NCBI GenBank assembly: GCA_003972855.1
Contig: QOAS01000092.1
Span: forward strand, 1-10,104
Origin: Gammaproteobacteria bacterium
Lineage (GTDB): Bacteria > Aquificota > Aquificia > Aquificales > QOAS01
Length of the DNA: 10,104 nucleotides
Direction: 5' to 3'
In this document: in pieces, positions 1 through 5,946 of the stretch
Position numbering within the stretch: the first letter of the stretch is position 1
How the letters are laid out: each line of letters starts with the position of its first letter
Made by a program: the position numbers and the translations under genes
Notes under the pieces: generated by a model
What the model saw: only the letters and a program-made list of their open reading frames with translations
Told to the model about the DNA's origin: nothing
Database searches by the model: none

Positions 1-907
1 CTCCACCCGCGCAGTAATCTTTAAACAATTTCCTCGCGAGGTCGTGGTAAGGACTTTCGGGCAGGGAGGGGTATAAAACTTCCTCAACCTTCGGGTGGTT
101 TTTGAGGAAACGGGCAACCTTTAGGGCGTTTTCGCAGTGTCTCCTCATCCTAAGTTCAAGGGTTTTAAGACCCCTATCAATGAGGTAAGCTTCAAAGGGT
201 GCCAATATTCCGCCGAAGTTGTTTCGCCAATCCCAAAGCTCCTTGGTGGTTTCCAAATCGGTTATAACCGCTCCACCGACCGCGTCAGCGTGTCCCACCA
301 TATATTTGGTAAGGCTGTGGATTACAACGCTTGCACCGTCCCTTAGGGGTTTATATAGAACGGGGGTTGCAAAAGTGTTATCCACTATAAACACCGTTTC
401 CGTCTCTTTGCAGGCGGACGCTATTTGGGGAATGTCAAACACCTTTAAGGTCGGATTGGTAATGGTTTCCAAAAAGAGGACTTTTATATCTTTGTCCAAC
501 CTGTTGAGGATTTCTTCGGTATCGGGGAAAACCAAAATAGGTTCTATACCGAATTTCTCCGCCAAACGCTTTACCAGTTTTTGGGTTGTTCCGTAACTCT
601 CGTAGGGCATAAGGACTTTGTCACCCTTGGAGAGGAAGTGAACGAATGTAGTCGCAATCGCGGACATTCCGCTGGCAAAACAGAGGGCGTCTTCCCCTTC
701 TTCCAAGAGGGCGAGCTTTTTCTCAAGGAGCATAACGGTGGGGTTTTCCTCTCGGGAGTATTTAAGCTCCGTTTCCCTATGGGTTATTACCGATTTACCC
801 CTTTGTTCAAAGGAAACCGTTTGATAAATGGGCGGATGTAGGGACTTGATAGGCTCGTAATTGTCCTTCCCGCCGTGAATACTTATGGTTTGTATGTGCT
901 TTTCCAT
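1..907 (-). CDS. Cys/Met-metabolism PLP-dependent enzyme (cystathionine gamma-synthase/lyase type), C-terminus cut off by window edge
   Basis: The 302 visible codons read without interruption from ATG at 907 to the window edge. The family is usually about 380-400 residues, so roughly the last 80-100 are missing. Visible family marks are YSREENPT (50-57), the Tyr-Gly region YGTT (105-108), VDNTFATP (175-182) around the Asp that contacts the PLP ring nitrogen, and SLTKYMVGH (198-206) with the Schiff-base lysine K201. It is a cytosolic fold-type I enzyme of transsulfuration or methionine metabolism. The family contains gamma-synthases, gamma- and beta-lyases and sulfhydrylases with near-identical motifs, so substrate cannot be assigned. 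It lies downstream of the HIT gene on the same strand, 147 bp away, and has its own likely promoter and the only clear ribosome binding site in the window. Family assignment is firm; exact reaction is open. Confidence 0.9.
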   Translation of the reverse strand, partial: MEKHIQTISIHGGKDNYEPIKSLHPPIYQTVSFEQRGKSVITHRETELKYSREENPTVMLLEKKLALLEEGEDALCFASGMSAIATTFVHFLSKGDKVLMPYESYGTTQKLVKRLAEKFGIEPILVFPDTEEILNRLDKDIKVLFLETITNPTLKVFDIPQIASACKETETVFIVDNTFATPVLYKPLRDGASVVIHSLTKYMVGHADAVGGAVITDLETTKELWDWRNNFGGILAPFEAYLIDRGLKTLELRMRRHCENALKVARFLKNHPKVEEVLYPSLPESPYHDLARKLFKDYCAGG

Positions 908-920
908 TTTCTCATCCAAC

Positions 921-925
921 CTCCG
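921..925 (-). promoter_or_regulatory. Shine-Dalgarno sequence of the PLP enzyme gene
   Basis: GGAGG on the minus strand, 13 nt before the ATG at 907-905. The spacing is long. The nearer ATG at 915-913 is out of frame and an in-frame TTG at 919-917 sits too close, so the 907 start is preferred. It is the only strong purine-rich site found in front of any gene in the window. Confidence 0.5.
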
Positions 926-931
926 CACAAG

Positions 932-949
932 GTTAAATTAACTTTTATA
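932..949 (-). promoter_or_regulatory. Possible promoter and palindromic operator of the PLP enzyme gene
   Basis: A TATAAA box (minus strand, 949-944) matches the bacterial -10 consensus at five of six positions and would place the transcript start near 937, giving a leader of about 30 nt. No convincing -35 box is visible. Overlapping the predicted start is the 11-bp near-perfect palindrome GTTAAATTAAC (932-942), symmetric except for its central base. This could be an operator, but AT-rich palindromes of this size also occur by chance. Confidence 0.3.
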
Positions 950-1054
950 TTACCTTTGCCGAAAAGCGGGTATGCGTATTTTCTTAAGGAAATTGGGGAA
1001 GAACCTTAGAAAAGAAATTAAAAGCGGGAAAAGTTTGGAGATTAAACTCTATCG

Positions 1055-1396
1055 TTATTTACAAACCATACGCCCTACGGGTTCCCCGCCGAGTATATGG
1101 TAGTGAATGTGGTATATTTCCTGCCCTCCGTGTTTTCCGGTATTAACTATAATCCTGTATCCGTCCTTATCAATCCCCAAGAGTTTTGCTATTTCGGGAA
1201 TTTTTACCCAAAGGTGTCCGAGAATTTCCTTATCCTCGGGGTTTATATCGTTTACCGAAGGAATGTGTTTTTTTGGTATCACGAGAACATGAACCTTCCT
1301 TTGAGGGTTTATGTCGTGAAAAGCCATTATGAGGTCATCCTCGTAAACAACCTTTGCGGGTATCTCTTTGTTTACTATTTTGCAAAATACGCACAT
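1055..1396 (-). CDS. HIT-family (histidine triad, HINT-like) nucleotide-binding protein
   Basis: The 113-residue protein is complete and of normal HINT length. The histidine triad is YHIHYHILGG (95-104), with His96, His98 and His100; in the family the middle His is the nucleophile that attacks the alpha-phosphate of nucleoside phosphoramidates or AMP-lysine type substrates. The N-terminus starts CVFCKI (2-7), the usual HIT opening; the CxxC there may bind zinc as in several microbial members. NTGKHGGQEIYH (85-96) is the conserved loop before the triad. The cytosolic in vivo substrate of bacterial HINT proteins is generally unclear. The gene is divergent from the helicase with 23 bp between start codons. 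No Shine-Dalgarno is seen; the ATG is supported because the family motif begins at residue 2. Confidence 0.93.
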   Translation of the reverse strand: MCVFCKIVNKEIPAKVVYEDDLIMAFHDINPQRKVHVLVIPKKHIPSVNDINPEDKEILGHLWVKIPEIAKLLGIDKDGYRIIVNTGKHGGQEIYHIHYHILGGEPVGRMVCK

Positions 1397-1407
1397 AGTT
1401 ACATAAA

Positions 1408-1413
1408 TTTAAT
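1408..1413 (+). promoter_or_regulatory. Possible -10 box for a leaderless helicase transcript
   Basis: TTTAAT matches TATAAT at five of six positions and ends 6 nt before the helicase ATG at 1420, so a transcript from it would start at or next to the start codon. There is no good -35 box at 16-18 bp, and no Shine-Dalgarno before the ATG (the sequence there is C-rich). Weak alone; supported by a similar geometry in front of the YfdX-like gene. Confidence 0.3.
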
Positions 1414-1419
1414 CCCCCT

Positions 1420-3384
1420 ATGGCTAAAAAAACTTATAAAACCCGTAAGGAGTATTCCCAGCACTTTAAAAAACTAATAGAGTTGGAAAGGGAAGCGGAA
1501 AAACAGTTCCACATAAGGGAGATACAAATCCTTACGGGCAAGGAGAGGGAACAAAGGGGAAGGGCTATTTTAGGTTTAAAGGCAACCTTTAAGGGAACCA
1601 TCGTTGGAGGTTACAAGGTTTACCGCTTCGGTCGTCCCGATATGCCCGAAAACCACCAAATAAAGGTGGGTGATGTGGTATTGGTCAGCCGAACCAATCC
1701 CCTTAAGGAGGGTATAGAGGGAACGGTTTACGAAAAGGGAAAAAAATACTTAGATATCGCCTTTAGCGACCCTCCCCCCGACCTAAACAGGGGTTACTGG
1801 AGAATAGACCTCTTCGTTAATGATGTCACCTTTAAGCGAATGAAACACGCCTTGGAACTTTTTGAGAAAGGTAAAAGCGAATTCCCCGAAGGTGTTATTC
1901 TCGGAAAAGAAGACACACCCATAGAGGTGAAAGAGGAGGAAATAAAACCCTTTAACGGGAATTTAAACGAATACCAAGTAACCGCGGTGAGGAAAGCGTT
2001 GGGAAGTTCTCCCCTCTTTTTGATACACGGACCTCCCGGAACGGGAAAAACCACCACTTTGGTTGAGGTTATTGAGCAACTGGTTAAGGTGAAAAAGGTA
2101 AAGGTTTTGGCAACCGCGGACAGCAATACCGCGGTGGACAACCTTATGGAGAGGTTAATAAAGAGGGAAATAAAGGTAGTCAGAATAGGACACCCCGCAA
2201 GGGTTTCCAAAGAACTAATTGAACACTCTTTGGATTACCAAGTTCAAAATCACGAGGATTACAAAAGAATAGAGGAAATAGAGGAAAAAATAGCCCAAAT
2301 TAAGGAGGTTCAGGCAAATTACCTAAAACCTACCCCCCAATGGAGGCGGGGGCTTTCGGATAAACAGATATTGGAATTGGCAAGGCAAAACAGAAAAACC
2401 CGCGGTATAAAGCTTTCCAAAATCAAATCAATGGCTAAGTGGATAGAACTTCAAAACGAAATAAGGAAACTTTTGGAGGAAAAGAAAAAAATAGAAAACC
2501 AAATTGTGGACAAAATTATTGCGTCTTCCGAAGTGGTTTTGGCTACCAACTCCACCGCGGGGGGTGAATTTTTGCAAAATAAAACCTTTGAAGTTTTGGT
2601 TTTGGACGAAGCCAGCCAATCCACCGAACCTTCCGCTCTGATACCTTTAATAAAAGCTAAAAAGGTAATAATGGCGGGCGACCACAAACAGCTTCCCCCA
2701 ACCGTTTTACACCCCGACGCCAAAGACCTTTCCTATACTATGTTTGAAAGGTTTATAGACCTATATCCCCAAGCCAGCTACATGCTCCGTATTCAATACC
2801 GAATGAACGAACTTATAAAGGAATTCCCTTCGGAGGAGTTTTATAACGGCGAACTTATCTCCCACGAAAGTGTTAAAAACATAAAACTTTCCGATATAGC
2901 CAAGGGAAAAAGCGAAAACCCCGCGTTGGACGATACCCCCATAGTTTTTATAGACACCCAAGGTAAGTTTGAAGAAAAGACCCGCAGGGGTAGTTTTTCC
3001 AAATACAACCCCAAAGAGGCTGAGCTCGTTAAGAAACTGGTAGAGGATTTAAAGAAAATGGGAGTTCCCCCCGAGGATATAGGGGTTATTACACCCTACA
3101 AAGACCACGAGGATTATTTAAAACAACTTATCCCCGATGTGGAGGTTAAAACCGTTGATGGCTTCCAAGGTAGGGAAAAGGAGGTAATAATAATCTCCCT
3201 TGTAAGGAGTAACCCTCAAGAGGAAATAGGCTTTTTAGAGGACTTGAGAAGGTTGAATGTAGCCATCACGAGGGCTAAAAGGAAATTAATCATCGTAGGG
3301 GACGCTAAAACTTTGGGTTCCAACGAGGTTTATAGGAGGTTGATTGAGTTTATAAAGAAAAAAGGAAAGTTGACCTCAATTTAA
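1420..3384 (+). CDS. Superfamily-1 Upf1/IGHMBP2-like DNA/RNA helicase
   Basis: The 654-residue protein is complete. An N-terminal region (about 1-135) precedes the ATP-binding domain, as in the Upf1-like family. Helicase motifs in order: Walker A GPPGTGKT (204-211), motif Ia/Ib region TADSNTAVDNL (232-242), Walker B LDEAS (395-399), motif III GDHKQLPP (420-427), motif IV QYRMNELI (459-466), motif V VDGFQGREKEV (579-589) and motif VI LNVAITRAKRKL (612-623). A charged helical segment (about 280-360), probably coiled coil, separates Walker A and B, as expected for the stalk/1B-1C insertion of this family. It is an ATP-driven translocase that unwinds nucleic acid; bacterial and archaeal members are mostly uncharacterised. 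It may be transcribed alone: the downstream genes face the other way. The 1420 start is chosen because the EYSQHF...LIELEREAE opening matches how I remember this family beginning. Confidence 0.93.
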   Translation: MAKKTYKTRKEYSQHFKKLIELEREAEKQFHIREIQILTGKEREQRGRAILGLKATFKGTIVGGYKVYRFGRPDMPENHQIKVGDVVLVSRTNPLKEGIEGTVYEKGKKYLDIAFSDPPPDLNRGYWRIDLFVNDVTFKRMKHALELFEKGKSEFPEGVILGKEDTPIEVKEEEIKPFNGNLNEYQVTAVRKALGSSPLFLIHGPPGTGKTTTLVEVIEQLVKVKKVKVLATADSNTAVDNLMERLIKREIKVVRIGHPARVSKELIEHSLDYQVQNHEDYKRIEEIEEKIAQIKEVQANYLKPTPQWRRGLSDKQILELARQNRKTRGIKLSKIKSMAKWIELQNEIRKLLEEKKKIENQIVDKIIASSEVVLATNSTAGGEFLQNKTFEVLVLDEASQSTEPSALIPLIKAKKVIMAGDHKQLPPTVLHPDAKDLSYTMFERFIDLYPQASYMLRIQYRMNELIKEFPSEEFYNGELISHESVKNIKLSDIAKGKSENPALDDTPIVFIDTQGKFEEKTRRGSFSKYNPKEAELVKKLVEDLKKMGVPPEDIGVITPYKDHEDYLKQLIPDVEVKTVDGFQGREKEVIIISLVRSNPQEEIGFLEDLRRLNVAITRAKRKLIIVGDAKTLGSNEVYRRLIEFIKKKGKLTSI

Positions 3385-3391
3385 AGGAGTT

Positions 3392-3592
3392 TTAAAAACT
3401 TCCATTGGAGTTTTCCAACCATTTCCACATAGAGGGTTTTAATCTTTTGATATTTACCTTTCTGAGGTATTCCAAACAGGGCTTTAAATATTCCTTTCAG
3501 AGGTTTTTGTAAACCTTTTCCGCACGAGGTAAGGAATTTATTTTTTCCACTATAAGGGGAGCAGTTTTGTAGTATTCCTTAAGAAAGGAATT
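3392..3592 (-). pseudogene. Decayed coding remnant, in frame behind the 190-residue gene
   Basis: Minus-strand translation gives two open stretches broken by one TGA (3499-3497): 31 codons ending ...PRAEKVYKNL, then 35 codons starting KEYLKPCLEYL and ending at TAA (3394-3392). The composition (KEYYKTAPLIVEKI, then KEYLKPCLEYLRKV) looks like protein, with helical heptads, Tyr and Lys, and not like random translation. It is in the same frame as the upstream 190-residue gene, separated from it only by TGA, one codon and TAA. It may be a lost C-terminal extension of that protein or a relic of a separate gene. From memory it faintly resembles C-terminal tails of CFI-box-type proteins; this is weak. 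There is no start codon or ribosome site of its own. Confidence 0.4.
3395..3414 (+). terminator. Weak candidate terminator downstream of the helicase gene
   Basis: AAAAC-T-TCC, loop ATT, then GGA-GTTTT forms an 8-bp stem with one bulged T, its 3' arm ending in four T. It begins 10 nt after the helicase stop codon. The stem is AT-rich and the T run is short, so it may be coincidental; it also lies in the tail of the decayed minus-strand coding remnant. Confidence 0.22.
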
Positions 3593-3598
3593 TTATCC

Positions 3599-4171
3599 TC
3601 ATTTATGCGTAGCGATACTAACAATTTTATAAATCTCCCTATGCTCCTTTAAAGTCTCTAAAAGTTTCCTAAACATATAGGCATCTTCTCTATTGGTTTT
3701 CTCCTGTTTCATTAAAAGCTTTGCCAAGAGGATTAAGAATTTAATGCTATATTCCCCGTGCTTGCTAAGTTCTTCAAAGTTTTTAGCTTCCTGCTCCACA
3801 CTTTTTAATAAACTTTCTTCTCTTAAAAATTCTTCTCTTTCTTCCTTAGTTTTAAAACCTTTAGTATCTTCCCAAAGTCTTAAAAGGAAATCCAAAAACC
3901 GCTTCGCTAAATCCTCCTTGTGCGTTAACTTTATAAGCATATCTACCGCCCAATGGATATGTTTGGGGGTCCTTATTTGAGACCATTTTCCATTGGAGTC
4001 CTTTTGTCGGTATCTCAAAATAATGTCATACTCGCTTAGTTTTCCTTGATAAACAGCCACTATATAGGAGTCACTTATCCTGTAAACTTCCAAAGGTTTA
4101 TAGTTTCTACAGGTCATGCACTCTATTAGGTCTTGTTTATTTGAGCTATAACACTTAGAGGTTCTACTCAT
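3599..4171 (-). CDS. Unknown 190-residue protein paired with a Dam-family methyltransferase; candidate restriction partner
   Basis: I do not recognise the family. The N-terminus has Cys7 and a CMTC pair (Cys18, Cys21) that could bind metal. Residues 45-80 (LSEYDIILRYRQK, then SQIRTPKHIHWAVDMLIK) look like a compact mixed strand-helix core with several charged and aromatic residues. From about 85 to the end it is mostly charged helix. No signal peptide or membrane segment, and I cannot find a clear PD-(D/E)xK or HNH nuclease signature. The start ATG overlaps the methyltransferase stop by 8 bp, so the two are almost certainly cotranscribed and coupled. GC content is lower than in neighbouring housekeeping genes. 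The layout is that of a type II restriction-modification operon, making a nuclease the first guess; a regulator or accessory protein is also possible. The in-frame remnant beyond its TGA raises the option of a truncated C-terminus. Confidence 0.8.
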   Translation of the reverse strand: MSRTSKCYSSNKQDLIECMTCRNYKPLEVYRISDSYIVAVYQGKLSEYDIILRYRQKDSNGKWSQIRTPKHIHWAVDMLIKLTHKEDLAKRFLDFLLRLWEDTKGFKTKEEREEFLREESLLKSVEQEAKNFEELSKHGEYSIKFLILLAKLLMKQEKTNREDAYMFRKLLETLKEHREIYKIVSIATHK

Positions 4172-4994
4172 AGTTTCTAATAACCAATTCTATTATTGGT
4201 TTCCTACCTTCAGCTTTGCTGTTAATAAATCTATTAGCGAAAACCTCTGTTATAACAAAATCCTTAAAAAGTTCCCTAATGAACGGACTATTTGAGTTGG
4301 AAAGCATCACATAACAACCCTTTTCGGTTAAAGTCCTAAAAACTTTATAAACCCTTAGATGGTCTTCCTTAGAAAAACCTTTGGAGGTGTAATTTCTAAA
4401 ATTAGAGGTTTCCGAAATGGGATAATAAGGGGGGTCTAAATAAACAAAATCACCTTTTTGGGCATATTTGGTAACCTCCTCAAAGTCCGAGTGAAGTATT
4501 ACAGCATTCTTTAATAATTCGCTGGCTCTTAGTAGGTTTTCTCTATCAAAAAATTTAACTTTTTTATATCTACCAAAAGGGACATTGAATTTACCTTTGG
4601 AGTTTACTCTCCAAAGACCGTTATAAGCGGTTTTATTCAAATATAAAAACCTCGCCGCTCTTTCAATTTTTGAAAGTTTTTTAGGGTCTAATTCCCTTAT
4701 TTGGTAATAGAAATCTTTATCCACCTTATAAGTGGAAACAAGTTCCATAAGCTCCAAAGGGTGGTCTCTAACAACTTCGTAAAAGTTTATAAGTTCCTCG
4801 TTTTTATCTATTAAAACCGCCTTCTTAGGTCTTAAAAAGAAAAATACCGCTCCGCTACCCAAAAATGGTTCGTGATATCTATTAAACTTTTTAGGGAAGA
4901 GTTTTTTATAAATCTTTAAAAGGTTCCGCTTCCCACCCGCCCACTTTATGAGGGGTTTGATGGAAATTTCAGTGGTTAATTCTGTAAAGAGCAT
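4164..4994 (-). CDS. Dam/DpnM-family (D12 class) DNA adenine-N6 methyltransferase
   Basis: Motif order is that of alpha-group N6-adenine methyltransferases. Numbered from the longest frame (GTG at 5021, 285 residues): KWAGGKR (26-32), the AdoMet-binding PFLGSGA (52-58), the conserved FLYLNKTAYNGLWRVN (125-140) and FNVPFG (145-150) region, and the catalytic DPPY (196-199). The family methylates adenine, nearly always in GATC or a site containing GAT. The start is uncertain. GTG codons at 5021 and 5018 are in frame, but Dam-family proteins usually have only 10-20 residues before KWAGGK, which favours the ATG at 4994 (276 residues); a GGAG lies 14 nt before it. It is followed directly by the 190-residue gene. 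Its GC content (30-37% in sampled lines) is lower than that of the flanking housekeeping genes, consistent with transfer. Confidence 0.92.
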   Translation of the reverse strand: MLFTELTTEISIKPLIKWAGGKRNLLKIYKKLFPKKFNRYHEPFLGSGAVFFFLRPKKAVLIDKNEELINFYEVVRDHPLELMELVSTYKVDKDFYYQIRELDPKKLSKIERAARFLYLNKTAYNGLWRVNSKGKFNVPFGRYKKVKFFDRENLLRASELLKNAVILHSDFEEVTKYAQKGDFVYLDPPYYPISETSNFRNYTSKGFSKEDHLRVYKVFRTLTEKGCYVMLSNSNSPFIRELFKDFVITEVFANRFINSKAEGRKPIIELVIRNYE

Positions 4995-5039
4995 CAATTT
5001 TAGTATTCTCCAAATCACCACTTCTCTAACCCCATTGAG

Positions 5040-5068
5040 TTTACAAAAGAAAATGGAAAATATCTAAC
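5040..5068 (+). promoter_or_regulatory. Possible leaderless promoter of the YfdX-like gene
   Basis: TTTACA (5040-5045, five of six to TTGACA) is followed after 17 bp by TCTAAC (5063-5068, four of six to TATAAT). The -10 box ends 5 nt before the ATG at 5074, so the predicted transcript begins at the start codon. No Shine-Dalgarno is present, which agrees with a leaderless message. The short space (5022-5073) also has to carry the promoter for the divergent methyltransferase gene. Confidence 0.4.
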
Positions 5069-5073
5069 CTTAG

Positions 5074-5946
5074 ATGGTTAAAAAAACCGTTCTAACTATC
5101 GGGTTGTCGCTTTTGCTGTTTTCCACCTTTGCGGGAGGAACGGAAAGTAAAATCTCCCGAGGTTACTCCCAAGCCTTGAAAACTACGGTGGATAGCCTCA
5201 AAAACCGAGAACTTTCAAAGGTGATAAAGGACGCTTCCGTTGCGGTTTGGGAAACTAAAAGGGCTTTATCCCTTTTGAGGAAAGAAAAGAGGGAAGAGGC
5301 TTTAACCTCCCTCCGAAGGGTTTACTCTTTACTTGAAAAACTGGAAGGGGAATACGAGATAAAGAGGTTTCCCGTAGATGTGAAGTTCGTTGAATTCTCC
5401 ACCAAATTGGACTTAAAACAAGCCCAAAACTACAACCGTAGGGTAAAGAAACTTACCGCGGAAAACGACTTCGTAAGTGCGAGGTTTTTACTAAACCTCC
5501 TAAGGGACGAGATAGATATAGTTACCACCTATTTACCTTTAGATGTTTATAAAAATGCGGTTGATTTGGCTATAAAATTGGTGGAAGACGGAAAAATAAG
5601 CTCCGCCGTTTTGGTGCTTGAAAGCGCCCTTTCAACGCTGGAACTGGAAACTACGGTTGTTCCCAAACCTCCGCTTAAAGCCCAAGCCTTTATAAACTTT
5701 GCCCAAAAACTTTACAAAATAGACCCCTATTCCGCACTAAAGCTTGTAAAAAAGGCTAAAAGGGAATTGAAAATGACCGTTGTATTGGGATACGCCCGCT
5801 CCGATAAGGATTTAAAGGGTGTAATGGAAACCCTTGAGGAGCTAAAAAAGGCTATAAAGGAGCGTTTGGCCAATGTTAATGAGAAGTTTGAAGAAACCAA
5901 ACAAAAACTTCAAGAGTTAAGGGAAAACCTAACCGTTTCCCACTAA
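5074..5946 (+). CDS. Exported YfdX-family-like protein
   Basis: A Sec-type signal peptide is visible: MVKK, a hydrophobic stretch TVLTIGLSLLLFSTFAGG (5-22), cleavage likely near 20-24. The mature part is almost all helix, in repeated patterns of about 35-40 residues: pairs of helices with A/L spacing, FPVDVKF (99-105), YLPLDVYKNAVDLA (153-166), VVPKPPLKAQAFINFAQKL (195-213), DPYSALKLVKKAKREL (217-232) and LGYA (238-241). This order matches YfdX proteins, periplasmic helical proteins linked to acid or multidrug stress in enterobacteria; the biochemical role is not settled. The C-terminus (250-285) is a charged helix, probably coiled coil, that YfdX of E. coli does not obviously have. The 3' end overlaps the convergent RNase E/G-like gene by 18 bp. 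The match is from remembered patterns, so a TPR-like or other helical-repeat family is the alternative. Confidence 0.75.
   Translation: MVKKTVLTIGLSLLLFSTFAGGTESKISRGYSQALKTTVDSLKNRELSKVIKDASVAVWETKRALSLLRKEKREEALTSLRRVYSLLEKLEGEYEIKRFPVDVKFVEFSTKLDLKQAQNYNRRVKKLTAENDFVSARFLLNLLRDEIDIVTTYLPLDVYKNAVDLAIKLVEDGKISSAVLVLESALSTLELETTVVPKPPLKAQAFINFAQKLYKIDPYSALKLVKKAKRELKMTVVLGYARSDKDLKGVMETLEELKKAIKERLANVNEKFEETKQKLQELRENLTVSH

Noticed and set aside
137..841. Plus-strand open frames opposite the PLP enzyme gene
   Set aside because: They are shadows of a gene with clear PLP-enzyme motifs; low-complexity Ser/Pro/Phe translations are typical of antisense frames.
959..1037. Repeated AAAAGCGGG motif between the PLP enzyme and HIT genes
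   Set aside because: Two copies of nine bases in purine-rich sequence with no symmetry or extension; not above chance.
971..1102. Plus-strand 43-codon ORF starting MRIFLRKLGKN between the PLP enzyme and HIT genes
   Set aside because: No ribosome site or promoter; its 3' third is antisense to the conserved end of the HIT gene, and the basic composition follows from the A/G-rich spacer. The 908-1054 spacer shows only the promoter elements listed.
1097..1477. Long plus-strand frame across the HIT gene
   Set aside because: Antisense to a gene with an intact histidine triad; its product shows no family features.
5015..5035. Short ORF MGLEKW just before the methyltransferase, as a possible leader peptide
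   Set aside because: Six codons with no attenuator-like hairpin; overlap with the GTG codons is probably coincidence.
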